Origin: an uncultured Pseudoflavonifractor sp.
GTDB lineage: Bacteria; Bacillota; Clostridia; Oscillospirales; Oscillospiraceae
Assembly: GCF_944387275.1 (NCBI RefSeq)
Contig: NZ_CALXEG010000009.1
Coordinates: forward strand, 1 to 64,000
Length of the DNA: 64,000 nucleotides
Direction of reading: 5' to 3'
The notes beneath the pieces were generated by a model. It was given only the letters and a program-made list of their open reading frames with translations. It made no database searches and was not told the origin of the DNA. The position numbers and the translations under genes were made by a program. This document shows, piece after piece, positions 8,609-16,704 of this stretch (position 1 is the first letter of the stretch; each line of letters opens with the position of its first letter).

Positions 8609-11600
8609 ATGAAAAGCAGTACCCACACGCCCAAAAAGTGGCTGTCTCTGATTCTGGCGCTGGCCCTGTGCCTGTCGCTGGTCTCTCTGCCCGCCGCTGC
8701 CGCGGAGACGGACACCGCCGCCCCCGCCGCCAGCTTTGTCAACACCACGGAGGACGGCGGAGAGAACGCCATCTCCCTCACCGCCGAGCGGACCTTCAAG
8801 GTCATGCTCCCCGTCGACATGACCCTGGCTCAGGCCCAGGCCGCCGCCGCTGACGCGGTGTGGTCCCTGGTGCCCGACGAGACCAAGGACTACCTGGACG
8901 ACACCCTGTTCCCCAACCAGACCGAGGGCGGCGCCCTGGACACCTGGATGTGCAAGGACGGGGAGACCCCCTTCTTCACCGACCTGGTCTCCTCCGCCGA
9001 GGAGGTTGACGGCCAGGTGTACGTGACCCTGACCTTTGCCAACACCTGCTACTTCCTGGACGACTTCAGCGTGCCTCACGTCAATGGCGGCTACTACATG
9101 GATGTGTGCGGTTACTTCAACCTGACCGCGCAGGCCGATGGTGAGACCCTGGGCGCCGTGGGCGTGAAGGTGGCCCCCTACGACCAGTTCCACACCATGA
9201 GCGAGATCTATGAGGAGATCGACGAGATGGTGGCCTTTGCCGCCGAGAACACCGACCTGTACGTGGAGAAGTTCTCCATGGGCATGAGCCAGGGCGACAA
9301 CGGCATGGCCAGCCTGGATATGCCCTACCTCATCGTGGCCAAGGACAAGGCCGCGGTGGAGAAGTGGCAGGAGATCAAGGCGGAGGCCGAGAGCGACCCC
9401 ACCGCCCTCATCGCCAAGATCGAGAACGGCACCCTGGGCGATTACCAGGTACCCGTGATGTACTCCAACGTCCACGCCAATGAGGTGGCCGCCAGCGACG
9501 GCGTCACCGCCTTTGCCTGGATGCTCCTCAACGCCGCCGCCGGCGACGGCACCATCGACTACGACAAGCTCACCGGCTTCACCGCCGAGGGCGAGGCCGA
9601 GCTGGCCGCCCAGATGGGCCCCGAGGGCGAGGCCGGCTCCGTGGCCGTGCCCGACCTGGTGGCCGACACCGCCACCTACCTGGGCTACATCAAGGGCAAG
9701 AACGCCGACGGCACCACCGCCGACGTGTCCACCGTTGTGGACCTGGAGAAGTACTACACCATCGAGACCGAGACCGTCAATGTGGACGACCTCCTCAGCG
9801 ACGTGTTCTTCATCCTGGTGCCCGAGGAGAACGTGGAGGGCCGTACCTATCTGACCCGTACCTCCTCCGGCGGCTTTGACCTGAACCGGGACAACTCCTT
9901 CCAGACCCAGGCCGAGACCCAGAACATGACCGCCCTCATCGCGGAGTGGAACCCCGTCAGCTTTGCCGAGTTCCACGGCCGTGTGGAGGCCTTCCAGTGC
10001 GAGCCCTGCGATCCCCCTCATGAGCCCAACTTTGAGTACGATCTGCTGGCCGAGCACCTGATGACCGGCGGCGAGGCCCTGGGCATTGCCGCCGTGGCCA
10101 ACAACGACGGCCACAACAGCTATGTGACCCCCCAGCGCGACTACCTGAGCTACACCGGCGAGGTCAACGCCGACGGCAGCTACCAGACCCAGTGGTACGA
10201 TCCCTGGGACGACATGTCCACCAGCTACACCCCCCAGTACGCCATGCTCCACGGCACCGTGGCCTACACCGTTGAGGTCCCCGCCTACGACGACTACATG
10301 GTCACCGCCCTGTCCTACGGCCAGCTGGGCCAGAGCGACTACATCGCCCAGAACAAGGAGAGCTACCTGCTCTGCCAGACCAAGATCTTTGAGCGCGGCG
10401 TGACCAACGCCAATTCCGACGCCTACGACCTGGTTGGCCAGTGGTTCTGCAACCAGTACGACGAGGAGGGCGCCGAGGCCGACCTGTTCCGTCCCGAGTA
10501 CGACGGCGAGGGCCAGAACGGCAACTTCTACCCCGAGTGCTACATCATCCCCCTGGACGGCGCCAACCAGAGCAATCTCCAGGCCGCCGACGACATGCTC
10601 ACCTACCTGGCGCGCAACGGCGTCACCGTCATGACCGCCGACAAGGCCTTCACCTACGACGGCGTGGAGTATCCCGCCGGCACCGCGGTGATCTCCATGT
10701 ACCAGGCCAAGCGCAGCGTGGCCAACGGCGTGCTGTATGACGGCACCGTCATCACCGAGTGGCCCGTCCTCTACTCCGAGGGCATCACCGCTTTCAACTA
10801 CACCCGCGGCTTTGACATGGTCACCTGTGCCGAGCCCGCCGCCTACGAGACCATCGCCGCCGCCTGCTCCGTGACCGACGACTGGGATGTGTCCTCCTCC
10901 TTCACCGGCGTCACCGGCGAGAAGGTCATCCTGTCCAACGCCTCCGAGGACTCCACCTCCGCCGTCAACGATCTGCTCCGGGCGGGCAAGACCGTGGCCA
11001 TGATCCTCACCGGCGAGGACAAGGGCTCCTTCCTGTGCGACTACGCCGACTGGCAGTCCGTCTCCCAGACCTACCTGCTCACCGGCAAGGGCGTCACCGC
11101 CGCCGAGGCTCCCCTGTCCCTGACCATCACCAAGGCCCCTGTGATCTACATCTCCGGCAAGCCCGCCGACAACAGCACCGGCTTTGTCAAGAGCACGCTG
11201 GTCAGCGGCGCCGCCCAGTACAACTACGACCGCCAGTCCATGGAGCTGCTGGGCTTCACCGTCACCGACAACGCCGCTGAGGCCGACCTGATCATCGGCG
11301 CCGCCGCTCTGGACGACCAGGCCCTGGCCGCCGTCAAGTCCGGCACCCCCTACATCGGCTACGGCTCCAACGCCATGCGCTCCGCCGTGACCCTCTTCGC
11401 CGACGGCTCCCTGGTCCGGGAGACCGTGGACCGCTCCGCCATGGACGCTCTGGCCTATGTGACCTATCCCACCGACAGCCTGGTGACCGCCAGCTATGTG
11501 GCCGAGGGTGACGACGTGCTCTACGGCTACGGCGCCGGCTACTTCTCCTCCATCCCCGAGGGCGCCCAGGTGCTGGTGCAGCTGGACGGCTCCAAGGAGC

Positions 11601-12400
11601 TGCTGGAGGGCTTCCTGCCCAGCACCGGCGACCACTATGCCGACTTCCTGGACGACTCCATCCAGGCCATTGAGTACCACGGCAACGGCCTGAACCTGGT
11701 CCTCTTCGCCAACACCCTGACCAACAAGGTCCACCAGCGGGACGAGTTCAACTTCATCAGCAACACCGCCTTCTCCAGCCTGCTGGGCGACATCTGCACC
11801 GGCAGCGCTGACAGCGGCGACAACGCCAAGGCCCTGGCCGCCGCCAAGTACACCGACGTGAACACCGGCGACTGGTTCTCCGAGGCCGTGGGCAGCGCCA
11901 CCGCCCAGGACCTGCTCCAGGGCAACGGCAAGGGCGCCTTCCTCCCCCTGAGCACCACTGACCGCAGCGCGCTGGCCATGGTCCTGTACCGGCTGGCCGG
12001 CTCCCCCGAGGCTACCTCCGCCGGCTTCGCCGACGTGGCCGACGGCGTCTGGTACGCCGACGCGGTCAACTGGGCCGCCTCTGCCGGCGTGGTCCAGGGC
12101 AGCAACGGCTCCTTCTACCCCACCGCCGCTCTCACCCGTGAGCAGGCCGTGGTCATGCTGTACAACTACGCCGCCTCTCTGGGGCTGGACGTGACCGGCA
12201 AGGCTGACCTGAGCGCCTACACCGACGCGGCTGCCGTCTCCGGCTACGCCGCCGACGCCATGGCCTGGGCCGTGGAGACCGGCCTGGTCAACGGCACCGG
12301 CAAGGGCGACACCCTCTCCCCCAAGGCCACTGCCACCCGGGCTGAGCTGGCCGCCCTGGTCCTCCGGGCCGCCTCCCTCTTCGCCTCCGCCGAGGCCTGA
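8609..12400 (+). CDS. Secreted M14-family zinc carboxypeptidase with three SLH domains
   Basis: A 1263-residue cell-surface metallopeptidase. A signal peptide (about residues 1-32, KKWLSLILALALCLSLVSL then AAAA) precedes an M14 carboxypeptidase domain. The zinc ligands are visible as HANE (His289, Glu292) and a third histidine in FAEFHGRVEAF (about His456). The catalytic glutamate is in YTVEVPAYDD (about Glu556). About 500 residues without an assigned domain follow, then three SLH repeats (about 1079-1263: YTDVNTGDWFSEAV, FADVADGVWYADAV, YAADAMAWAV) that would tether it to the wall. The likely role is trimming peptides or peptidoglycan stems outside the cell. The ATG at 8609 follows GGAAAGGTG; a TTG eight codons earlier is less likely. 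The complementary strand also stays open, a codon-bias artefact. Confidence 0.9.
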   Translation: MKSSTHTPKKWLSLILALALCLSLVSLPAAAAETDTAAPAASFVNTTEDGGENAISLTAERTFKVMLPVDMTLAQAQAAAADAVWSLVPDETKDYLDDTLFPNQTEGGALDTWMCKDGETPFFTDLVSSAEEVDGQVYVTLTFANTCYFLDDFSVPHVNGGYYMDVCGYFNLTAQADGETLGAVGVKVAPYDQFHTMSEIYEEIDEMVAFAAENTDLYVEKFSMGMSQGDNGMASLDMPYLIVAKDKAAVEKWQEIKAEAESDPTALIAKIENGTLGDYQVPVMYSNVHANEVAASDGVTAFAWMLLNAAAGDGTIDYDKLTGFTAEGEAELAAQMGPEGEAGSVAVPDLVADTATYLGYIKGKNADGTTADVSTVVDLEKYYTIETETVNVDDLLSDVFFILVPEENVEGRTYLTRTSSGGFDLNRDNSFQTQAETQNMTALIAEWNPVSFAEFHGRVEAFQCEPCDPPHEPNFEYDLLAEHLMTGGEALGIAAVANNDGHNSYVTPQRDYLSYTGEVNADGSYQTQWYDPWDDMSTSYTPQYAMLHGTVAYTVEVPAYDDYMVTALSYGQLGQSDYIAQNKESYLLCQTKIFERGVTNANSDAYDLVGQWFCNQYDEEGAEADLFRPEYDGEGQNGNFYPECYIIPLDGANQSNLQAADDMLTYLARNGVTVMTADKAFTYDGVEYPAGTAVISMYQAKRSVANGVLYDGTVITEWPVLYSEGITAFNYTRGFDMVTCAEPAAYETIAAACSVTDDWDVSSSFTGVTGEKVILSNASEDSTSAVNDLLRAGKTVAMILTGEDKGSFLCDYADWQSVSQTYLLTGKGVTAAEAPLSLTITKAPVIYISGKPADNSTGFVKSTLVSGAAQYNYDRQSMELLGFTVTDNAAEADLIIGAAALDDQALAAVKSGTPYIGYGSNAMRSAVTLFADGSLVRETVDRSAMDALAYVTYPTDSLVTASYVAEGDDVLYGYGAGYFSSIPEGAQVLVQLDGSKELLEGFLPSTGDHYADFLDDSIQAIEYHGNGLNLVLFANTLTNKVHQRDEFNFISNTAFSSLLGDICTGSADSGDNAKALAAAKYTDVNTGDWFSEAVGSATAQDLLQGNGKGAFLPLSTTDRSALAMVLYRLAGSPEATSAGFADVADGVWYADAVNWAASAGVVQGSNGSFYPTAALTREQAVVMLYNYAASLGLDVTGKADLSAYTDAAAVSGYAADAMAWAVETGLVNGTGKGDTLSPKATATRAELAALVLRAASLFASAEA

Positions 12401-12410
12401 ACCCCATAAC

Positions 12411-12447
12411 AAAAACCGCGCCTGTCCAGTGACAGGCGCGGTTTTTT
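12411..12447. terminator. Bidirectional terminator
   Basis: AAAAACCGCGCCTGT / ACAGGCGCGGTTTTTT hairpin between convergent genes ending at 12400 and 12468. Confidence 0.9.
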
Positions 12448-12467
12448 ATGGTTTTATGGCTGGCGGG

Positions 12468-12830
12468 TCAGTCCTTCTCCCCTTCGGCCCGGGCTTCCTC
12501 CCTGGCGCGGACGACCGCCTCCCGGCGGGCCAGATTCTCCGCCAGGCTCTTGTCCGGCCGCTCATTCATTTTCTCGCTCTCCAGAATCAGCCAGACCCGC
12601 AGCTCCTCAATCCCATCGTCGGTCATGGGGAACTCCTCTATCCCCTCAATGGCCGAAAACTCCCGGCTCCAGGGACCCTCCCAGGTCTCGGCGACCAGGA
12701 TCTGTTCCTCCTGGCCGTCCTCACCGGTCACAGTGGCGGGGGTCACCTGATAGCGCAGCTTGCCGTCGCTGGAGATCCAGATATTTTCATTCTGAAAGTG
12801 AGACAGCACCGGCAGAAACATCCCTTCCAT
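12468..12830 (-). CDS. Hypothetical protein, 120 residues
   Basis: A small soluble, acidic protein that I do not recognise. The translation begins MEGMFLPVLSHFQNENIWIS and has strand-rich middle blocks (GKLRYQVTPATVTGEDGQEE), then a long charged helix (NERPDKSLAENLARREAVVR). The start at 12830 is chosen because AAGGAGG lies eight bases upstream, just inside a longer open frame. It has its own promoter (12885-12913), divergent from the flavodoxin gene and sharing its -35 region, which suggests a possible functional link. Confidence 0.7.
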   Translation of the reverse strand: MEGMFLPVLSHFQNENIWISSDGKLRYQVTPATVTGEDGQEEQILVAETWEGPWSREFSAIEGIEEFPMTDDGIEELRVWLILESEKMNERPDKSLAENLARREAVVRAREEARAEGEKD

Positions 12831-12884
12831 CCCGCTCTCCTCCTTACGGCCCATCGGCGGCCGCCCATTTTGATAGCAGACCTT

Positions 12885-12913
12885 ATTATAACATCCCGCC
12901 TGTCCCTCGACAA
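12885..12913 (-). promoter_or_regulatory. Promoter of the 120-residue hypothetical gene
   Basis: Minus strand: TTGTCG (12908-12913), 17 bases, TATAAT (12885-12890). Its -35 box overlaps the -35 box of the divergent flavodoxin promoter. Confidence 0.6.
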
Positions 12914-12935
12914 GGGCGGGAAGTCGTGATATGAT
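12907..12935 (+). promoter_or_regulatory. Promoter of the flavodoxin gene
   Basis: TCGACA (12907-12912), 17 bases, TATGAT (12930-12935). It overlaps the divergent promoter at 12885-12913. Confidence 0.6.
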
Positions 12936-12998
12936 CATCCCACCGGATACACTCCGGTTTGTTCCTTCCGCTTTGATCTCCCGAAAGGATGTGTGCCC

Positions 12999-13517
12999 AT
13001 GCGTTACGCAGTTTTGTATTCCAGCGGTACCGGCAACACCGAGCAGGTGGCCCGTGCCGTCTACGCCGCGCTCCCCGCCGGCCAGGCCCGGCTGGAGGCC
13101 GTGGGGCCGGACACCGCCGTCCCCCAGGAGGAGGTGCTGTTCCTGGGCTTCTGGACGGACAAGGGGGTCTGTCCCCCGGACATGCAGAAGCTGATGGCCC
13201 AATTGGCGGGCAAGCAGGTGGCCCTCTTCGGCACCGCCGGCTTCGGCGGCAGCGAGGCCTATTTTGAGGCCATTCTTCAGCGGACCCGGGCGCTGCTCCC
13301 CGCCGGAAACACGGTGCTGGGGGGCTGGATGTGCCAGGGGAAGATGCCCGCCGCCGTCCGGACCCGGTATGAGGCCATGGCCGCCCAGAACCCGGGCGAC
13401 CCCAAGGCGGCCAGCTTTCTGGCCAACTTCGACCGCGCCCTCCCCCACCCCGACCAGGCCGACCTGGCTTCCGCGGCTGCCTTTGCCGGCGAGATGGCCG
13501 CCAAGGCCCAGGGCTGA
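12999..13517 (+). CDS. Short flavodoxin-family protein
   Basis: A 172-residue flavodoxin-fold protein, expected to carry FMN as a cytosolic electron carrier. The phosphate-binding loop is plain at the N-terminus (YSSGTGNTEQVARAV). The second FMN loop region reads FLGFWTDKGVCPPDMQ, and FGTAGFGGSEAYFE follows. The GFW-DKG-CP motif belongs to a subgroup of short clostridial flavodoxins. BilS of the bilirubin reductase system is a member as I recall it, but no bilR-like partner is present, so no such role is claimed. The ATG at 12999 follows AAAGGA; a GTG two codons earlier is possible. Monocistronic. Confidence 0.85.
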   Translation: MRYAVLYSSGTGNTEQVARAVYAALPAGQARLEAVGPDTAVPQEEVLFLGFWTDKGVCPPDMQKLMAQLAGKQVALFGTAGFGGSEAYFEAILQRTRALLPAGNTVLGGWMCQGKMPAAVRTRYEAMAAQNPGDPKAASFLANFDRALPHPDQADLASAAAFAGEMAAKAQG

Positions 13518-13531
13518 GCCCTCTCTCCTCC

Positions 13532-13568
13532 GCGCTCCGGACGGTCAGTCCGGAGCGCACTTTTTTCT
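13532..13568 (+). terminator. Terminator of the flavodoxin gene
   Basis: GCGCTCCGGAC / GTCCGGAGCGC hairpin followed by TTTTTTCTTTTTT. Confidence 0.9.
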
Positions 13569-13663
13569 TTTTTGTCCGCACATCAAAATTTCTCTGCGCT
13601 GTATAGAACCGGGCACAATTCCATATCCTCTGTGTTAGAAATCAACCACGGAGGAACTGCCAT

Positions 13664-14815
13664 ATGAACCACAGAAAAAAGCTCCTTGCGGCGGCGCTGG
13701 CCGTCGTCCTTCTGGCGTTTTCCGTCCCCACGGCCCGGGCGGCGTCCGGCGCGCCTGCGGTCAGCTGCGGCGCGGCGGTGCTGATGGAAAAGGAGACCGG
13801 CACCATTCTCTACGAACAGAATTCCCACGACAAGCTGGAGCCCGCCAGCGTCACCAAGATCATGACCCTGCTGCTGGTGATGGAGGCCATTGACAGCGGC
13901 CGCATCTCCCTGGACCAGACGGTGACCATGTCGGCCCATGCGGTGTCCATGGGCGGCAGCCAGATCTGGCTGAAGGAAGGGGAGCAGATGACGGTCCACG
14001 ACCTGCTGAAGGCGGTGGCCGTGGTGTCCGCCAACGACGGCGCCGTGGCCCTGGCCGAGCTGGTGGCGGGCAGTGAGGAGGGGTTTGTGGCCCTGATGAA
14101 CCAGCGGGCGGCGGAGTTGGGTATGGCGGACACCACCTTTGTCAACTGCACCGGCCTGCCTGCCGCCGGGCACCTGACCTCTGCCTATGACATCGCCCTC
14201 ATGAGCCGGGAACTGATCCTCAACCATCCCTCCATCCGGGAGTACACCACCATCTGGATGGACACCCTGCGGGACGGCGCCTTTCAGCTCACCAACACCA
14301 ACAAGCTGATCCGCTTCTATGACGGCGCCACCGGCCTGAAGACCGGCTCCACCGACTCCGCCCTCTACTGCCTCTCGGCCACGGCGGAGCGGGGCGGTAT
14401 GGAGCTCATCGCGGTGGTGCTCAAGTCCCCCACCTCCCAGGAGCGGTTTGACACCGCCCGGGCCCTGCTGGACTACGGCTTTGCCAACTACACCCTGATG
14501 GACGTCTACCCCGACCAGGCCCTGCCCCCCATCGACGTGCTCCTGGGCGAGGAGGACTGCGTCCAGCCGGTGCTGTCGGCGTCCAGCCGCATTCTGGTGG
14601 ACAAGGCCCAGCTCAACAGTGTGAACTCCCAGATCAACCTGTGCGAAAACGTGGAAGCCCCGGTGGAGGCCGGCCAGAAACTGGGCGAGATGGTGGTGAC
14701 CGTGGACGGCCAGGTCCTCCAGACCATCCCCATCGTGGCGGAGCGGGCGGTGGCGCGGCTCACAGTGCCCGGCATCTTCCTGCGCTTCCTGGACCGGCTG
14801 TTTATGGCCGGGTAA
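13664..14815 (+). CDS. D-alanyl-D-alanine carboxypeptidase (PBP5/DacF family)
   Basis: A 383-residue low-molecular-weight penicillin-binding protein of peptidase family S11, which removes the terminal D-Ala from peptidoglycan pentapeptides outside the membrane. After a signal peptide (about 1-27, ending ARAAS) come all three active-site motifs: SVTK (Ser62, Lys65), SAN (123-125) and KTGS (227-230). The C-terminal third is the usual beta-rich PBP5 domain, ending in an amphipathic anchor-like segment (GIFLRFLDRLFMAG). SAN in place of the commoner SGN/SDN is within family range. The ATG at 13664 follows CGGAGGAACTGCC. Monocistronic, next to the interrupted deacetylase gene, which also acts on peptidoglycan. 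Confidence 0.95.
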   Translation: MNHRKKLLAAALAVVLLAFSVPTARAASGAPAVSCGAAVLMEKETGTILYEQNSHDKLEPASVTKIMTLLLVMEAIDSGRISLDQTVTMSAHAVSMGGSQIWLKEGEQMTVHDLLKAVAVVSANDGAVALAELVAGSEEGFVALMNQRAAELGMADTTFVNCTGLPAAGHLTSAYDIALMSRELILNHPSIREYTTIWMDTLRDGAFQLTNTNKLIRFYDGATGLKTGSTDSALYCLSATAERGGMELIAVVLKSPTSQERFDTARALLDYGFANYTLMDVYPDQALPPIDVLLGEEDCVQPVLSASSRILVDKAQLNSVNSQINLCENVEAPVEAGQKLGEMVVTVDGQVLQTIPIVAERAVARLTVPGIFLRFLDRLFMAG

Positions 14816-14840
14816 AACATCCTCATGCTGCTGTTTTCCG

Positions 14841-14878
14841 TCCGCGCCGGGCAAAAGCCCGGCGCGGATCTCTTTTTT
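14841..14878 (+). terminator. Terminator of the carboxypeptidase gene
   Basis: TCCGCGCCGGGC / GCCCGGCGCGGA hairpin with an AAAA loop, then TCTCTTTTTTT. Confidence 0.9.
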
Positions 14879-14889
14879 TGCAAAAAACC

Positions 14890-15118
14890 TTGACATATTC
14901 CCATTGATGTGGTAGTCTTTTCCCAACGGATGGTTAGCTTAAGCTAACAAAAGATCCGCTGTGCAGACATTCTGTTTCCCCCATCTCATGCCGGAGCGGT
15001 GTGGTCCCTCTCCCGCCCTTTTCCGGCGCCCCTCCTTTGGCCTGTGATTCAGCGCACAGCCTTCTCTGATTATGCGGAAGCGCCCGGACCTCCCGGTCCG
15101 GGCGCTTCCGTGTTTTTT
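14890..15118 (+). promoter_or_regulatory. Leader region before the deacetylase: promoter, 16-bp palindrome, terminator
   Basis: This 443-base gap holds no convincing gene. It contains a possible promoter (TTGACA 14890-14895, 17 bases, TAGTCT 14913-14918), then a perfect palindrome GTTAGCTTAAGCTAAC (14933-14948) where transcription would start. A strong terminator (GGAAGCGCCCGGACC arm, T6 run) follows at 15076-15118. It could make a short RNA of about 190 bases or be an attenuated leader of the deacetylase gene. Confidence 0.45.
15076..15118 (+). terminator. Strong terminator upstream of the deacetylase
   Basis: 15-bp GC stem GGAAGCGCCCGGACC with its mirror, followed by GTGTTTTTT. It lies 140 bases before the deacetylase start. 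Confidence 0.85.
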
Positions 15119-15258
15119 GTCTCCCGCCGCCGGAGCGAGCGCCCGGTCCTCCCGGGCGCCCTGAACGCGCTCCCTCATGCGCCCGCCTGCTTCCGCCGAC
15201 ATGCCGCCCCTGTTCCGCTCATATATAGATACCACAAGAAACTGTAGGAGGTATTGTA

Positions 15259-15459
15259 ATGAAGCTGTTTCTGGTCCGGCGCAAAATACTGGCCGCCTTT
15301 GCCTGCGTGCTGGCGGCGGCCGCCATGTTCTATGTGGTCAACCATCCCGCCGTGGTGGGCGCATCCGCCACCACCCGCCAGCTGCCCATCTACTGCGTAC
15401 AGCGGGATCAGAAGATGATCTCCATCTCTTTCGACGCGGCCTGGGCTGATGTGAGATAG
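15259..15459 (+). pseudogene. pdaB: Polysaccharide deacetylase (PdaB type), N-terminal piece
   Basis: Start of a split polysaccharide deacetylase gene. The 66 codons give a membrane anchor (KILAAFACVLAAAAMFYVV) and the domain start ISISFDAAW, then diverge into ADVR and a stop at 15457-15459. In PdaB-type NodB-fold deacetylases this point should read SFDAAWGNED. The missing GNED continues exactly at 22203. The break lies in a CCTGGG (15440-15445) that is repeated at 22200-22205. The ATG has AGGAGG upstream. The family removes acetyl groups from cell-wall glycans; PdaB of Bacillus subtilis is sporulation-specific. Alone this piece is non-functional, but it is intact as the first 62 codons of a 255-residue protein. 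Confidence 0.9.
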
Positions 15460-15465
15460 CGGCGC
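15440..15465 (+). other. Left attachment site of element 1
   Basis: Core CCTGGG (15440-15445), then 13 bases, then GCGGCGC (15459-15465). The right end of the element (22180-22205) shows the mirrored layout GCGCCGC, 13 bases, CCTGGG. The arms are therefore equidistant from the core, as expected for a serine-integrase attP split on integration. Confidence 0.75.
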
Positions 15466-15588
15466 GGCGGTTTCAAGGGGGAAGGAGACTCCCGGCTGGT
15501 TCTGTCCGCTCTGCCCGCAGCCGAGCACCATTTCCGCCCGCAGACGGCCAGGTCATTCTCTCAGCGGCAGAGGCCGGTATGAACCACC

Positions 15589-15617
15589 TTGCATTCCCCT
15601 GTTTTTTCATGTAAAAT
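15589..15617 (+). promoter_or_regulatory. Promoter of the SorC-type regulator pair
   Basis: TTGCAT (15589-15594), 17 bases, TAAAAT (15612-15617), about 130 bases upstream of the first regulator. Confidence 0.55.
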
Positions 15618-15747
15618 AATTTTTAAAGCGTGGATATCTATTGTTGAATCTGTATGTCACAGAAGTTGAAATTTCGGCTTTTGTTTTCTATGTCCACACC
15701 ACAAAGTCGGCTGTACCGGGAATCTTACGGCAATTACGGAGGCCCCC

Positions 15748-16677
15748 ATGGAAGAAGATCTGCTGCTTAAAATCGCACACATGTATTACGGTCTTGGGAT
15801 GACACAGGAAAAAATTGCAAAGCAGCTTTTCTTCTCCCGCTCCCGGATCTCCCACCTGCTGACCGAGGCCGAGGAAAAAGGCTATGTGCGATTTGAAGTC
15901 CGGCCCATGGTCTACCAGCCTATCAATCTGAAAAATTACTTCTTTCAGCACTTCAACCTGCACGACGCCATCATTGTAGAGGGTCGTTACTGCGTTGGGA
16001 ATGAGATTTTTTCCGAGATATGCAGGAGTGCGGCGGATTATCTGGCCACACAGCTCACCAATGACACCGTGCTCAACGTATCCCGCGGGCGGACCATGTA
16101 CAGCATCGTACAGAACCTCTCCCCTCACCGTCCCCTTCCAGGGATGAAGGTGGTGCAGACAGAGGGCCTACTGGGGATGGAAGATCCCTATCTGGAGCAG
16201 ACGGATTTTGTCCGCAGAATCGGCGACGCCTTCCACTGTGAGTACTACTGCATGATGCTGCCCTATATCTTCGACAGTCCCCAACTGCGGGACGCTGTGC
16301 TGAATCTCCCCATCAATTACCCGGCGGTGGAGATGGCAGAACAGATCACGGTGATCTGTTCCAGCCTACTCACACTGGAACAGTGGAAGCGCTGGCTCAG
16401 CGAGGACGAATACAAGATGCTGGGCGATCTGGGCATTGTGGGCAGCATTCAGGGCAACTTCTATAACCAGATGGGGGAGTTTATCGACACACCTCTGAAC
16501 AGCCGTTTCATTGCTCCTCCGCGGAAGATATTGGAGCAGGCGAAGCAGTTGATCTGTGTCTCCACAGGTCTTTATAAAGCCCAGGCGCTGCTCGGCCTGC
16601 TGCGCACCGGCCTGGTACATACCTTGATCACTGACTCCATGCTGGCGGAACGGGTAAAAAAGCTGGAACAGAGATAA
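15748..16677 (+). CDS. SorC/DeoR-type sugar-responsive transcriptional regulator 1
   Basis: A 309-residue DNA-binding regulator. An N-terminal helix-turn-helix (GMTQEKIAKQLFFSRSRISH, about 16-35) is joined to a sugar-phosphate-binding domain of the SorC family (about 60-305), whose usual VNVSRG-like strand appears as VLNVSRGRTMYSIV. These proteins bind phosphorylated sugars in a Rossmann-like pocket and control sugar operons. The ATG at 15748 follows ACGGAGGCCCCC. It is followed 27 bases later by a paralogue, so the two are probably one transcript. The PTS permease transcribed convergently is the obvious candidate target. The sugar cannot be named from the sequence. Confidence 0.85.
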   Translation: MEEDLLLKIAHMYYGLGMTQEKIAKQLFFSRSRISHLLTEAEEKGYVRFEVRPMVYQPINLKNYFFQHFNLHDAIIVEGRYCVGNEIFSEICRSAADYLATQLTNDTVLNVSRGRTMYSIVQNLSPHRPLPGMKVVQTEGLLGMEDPYLEQTDFVRRIGDAFHCEYYCMMLPYIFDSPQLRDAVLNLPINYPAVEMAEQITVICSSLLTLEQWKRWLSEDEYKMLGDLGIVGSIQGNFYNQMGEFIDTPLNSRFIAPPRKILEQAKQLICVSTGLYKAQALLGLLRTGLVHTLITDSMLAERVKKLEQR

Positions 16678-16704
16678 CGCCGCCCCGCAGGGCAGGAGGA
16701 TACC

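Noticed and set aside
8534-12412. A 1292-codon open frame opposite the M14 peptidase gene
   Set aside because: It is a Gly/Val/His/Ala-rich mirror produced by strong GC3 codon bias; it has no ribosome site or domain, and the opposite strand encodes a clear peptidase.
12999-13517. Calling the flavodoxin BilS of bilirubin reduction
   Set aside because: The motif is shared by a wider subgroup, and no bilR-like reductase lies nearby.
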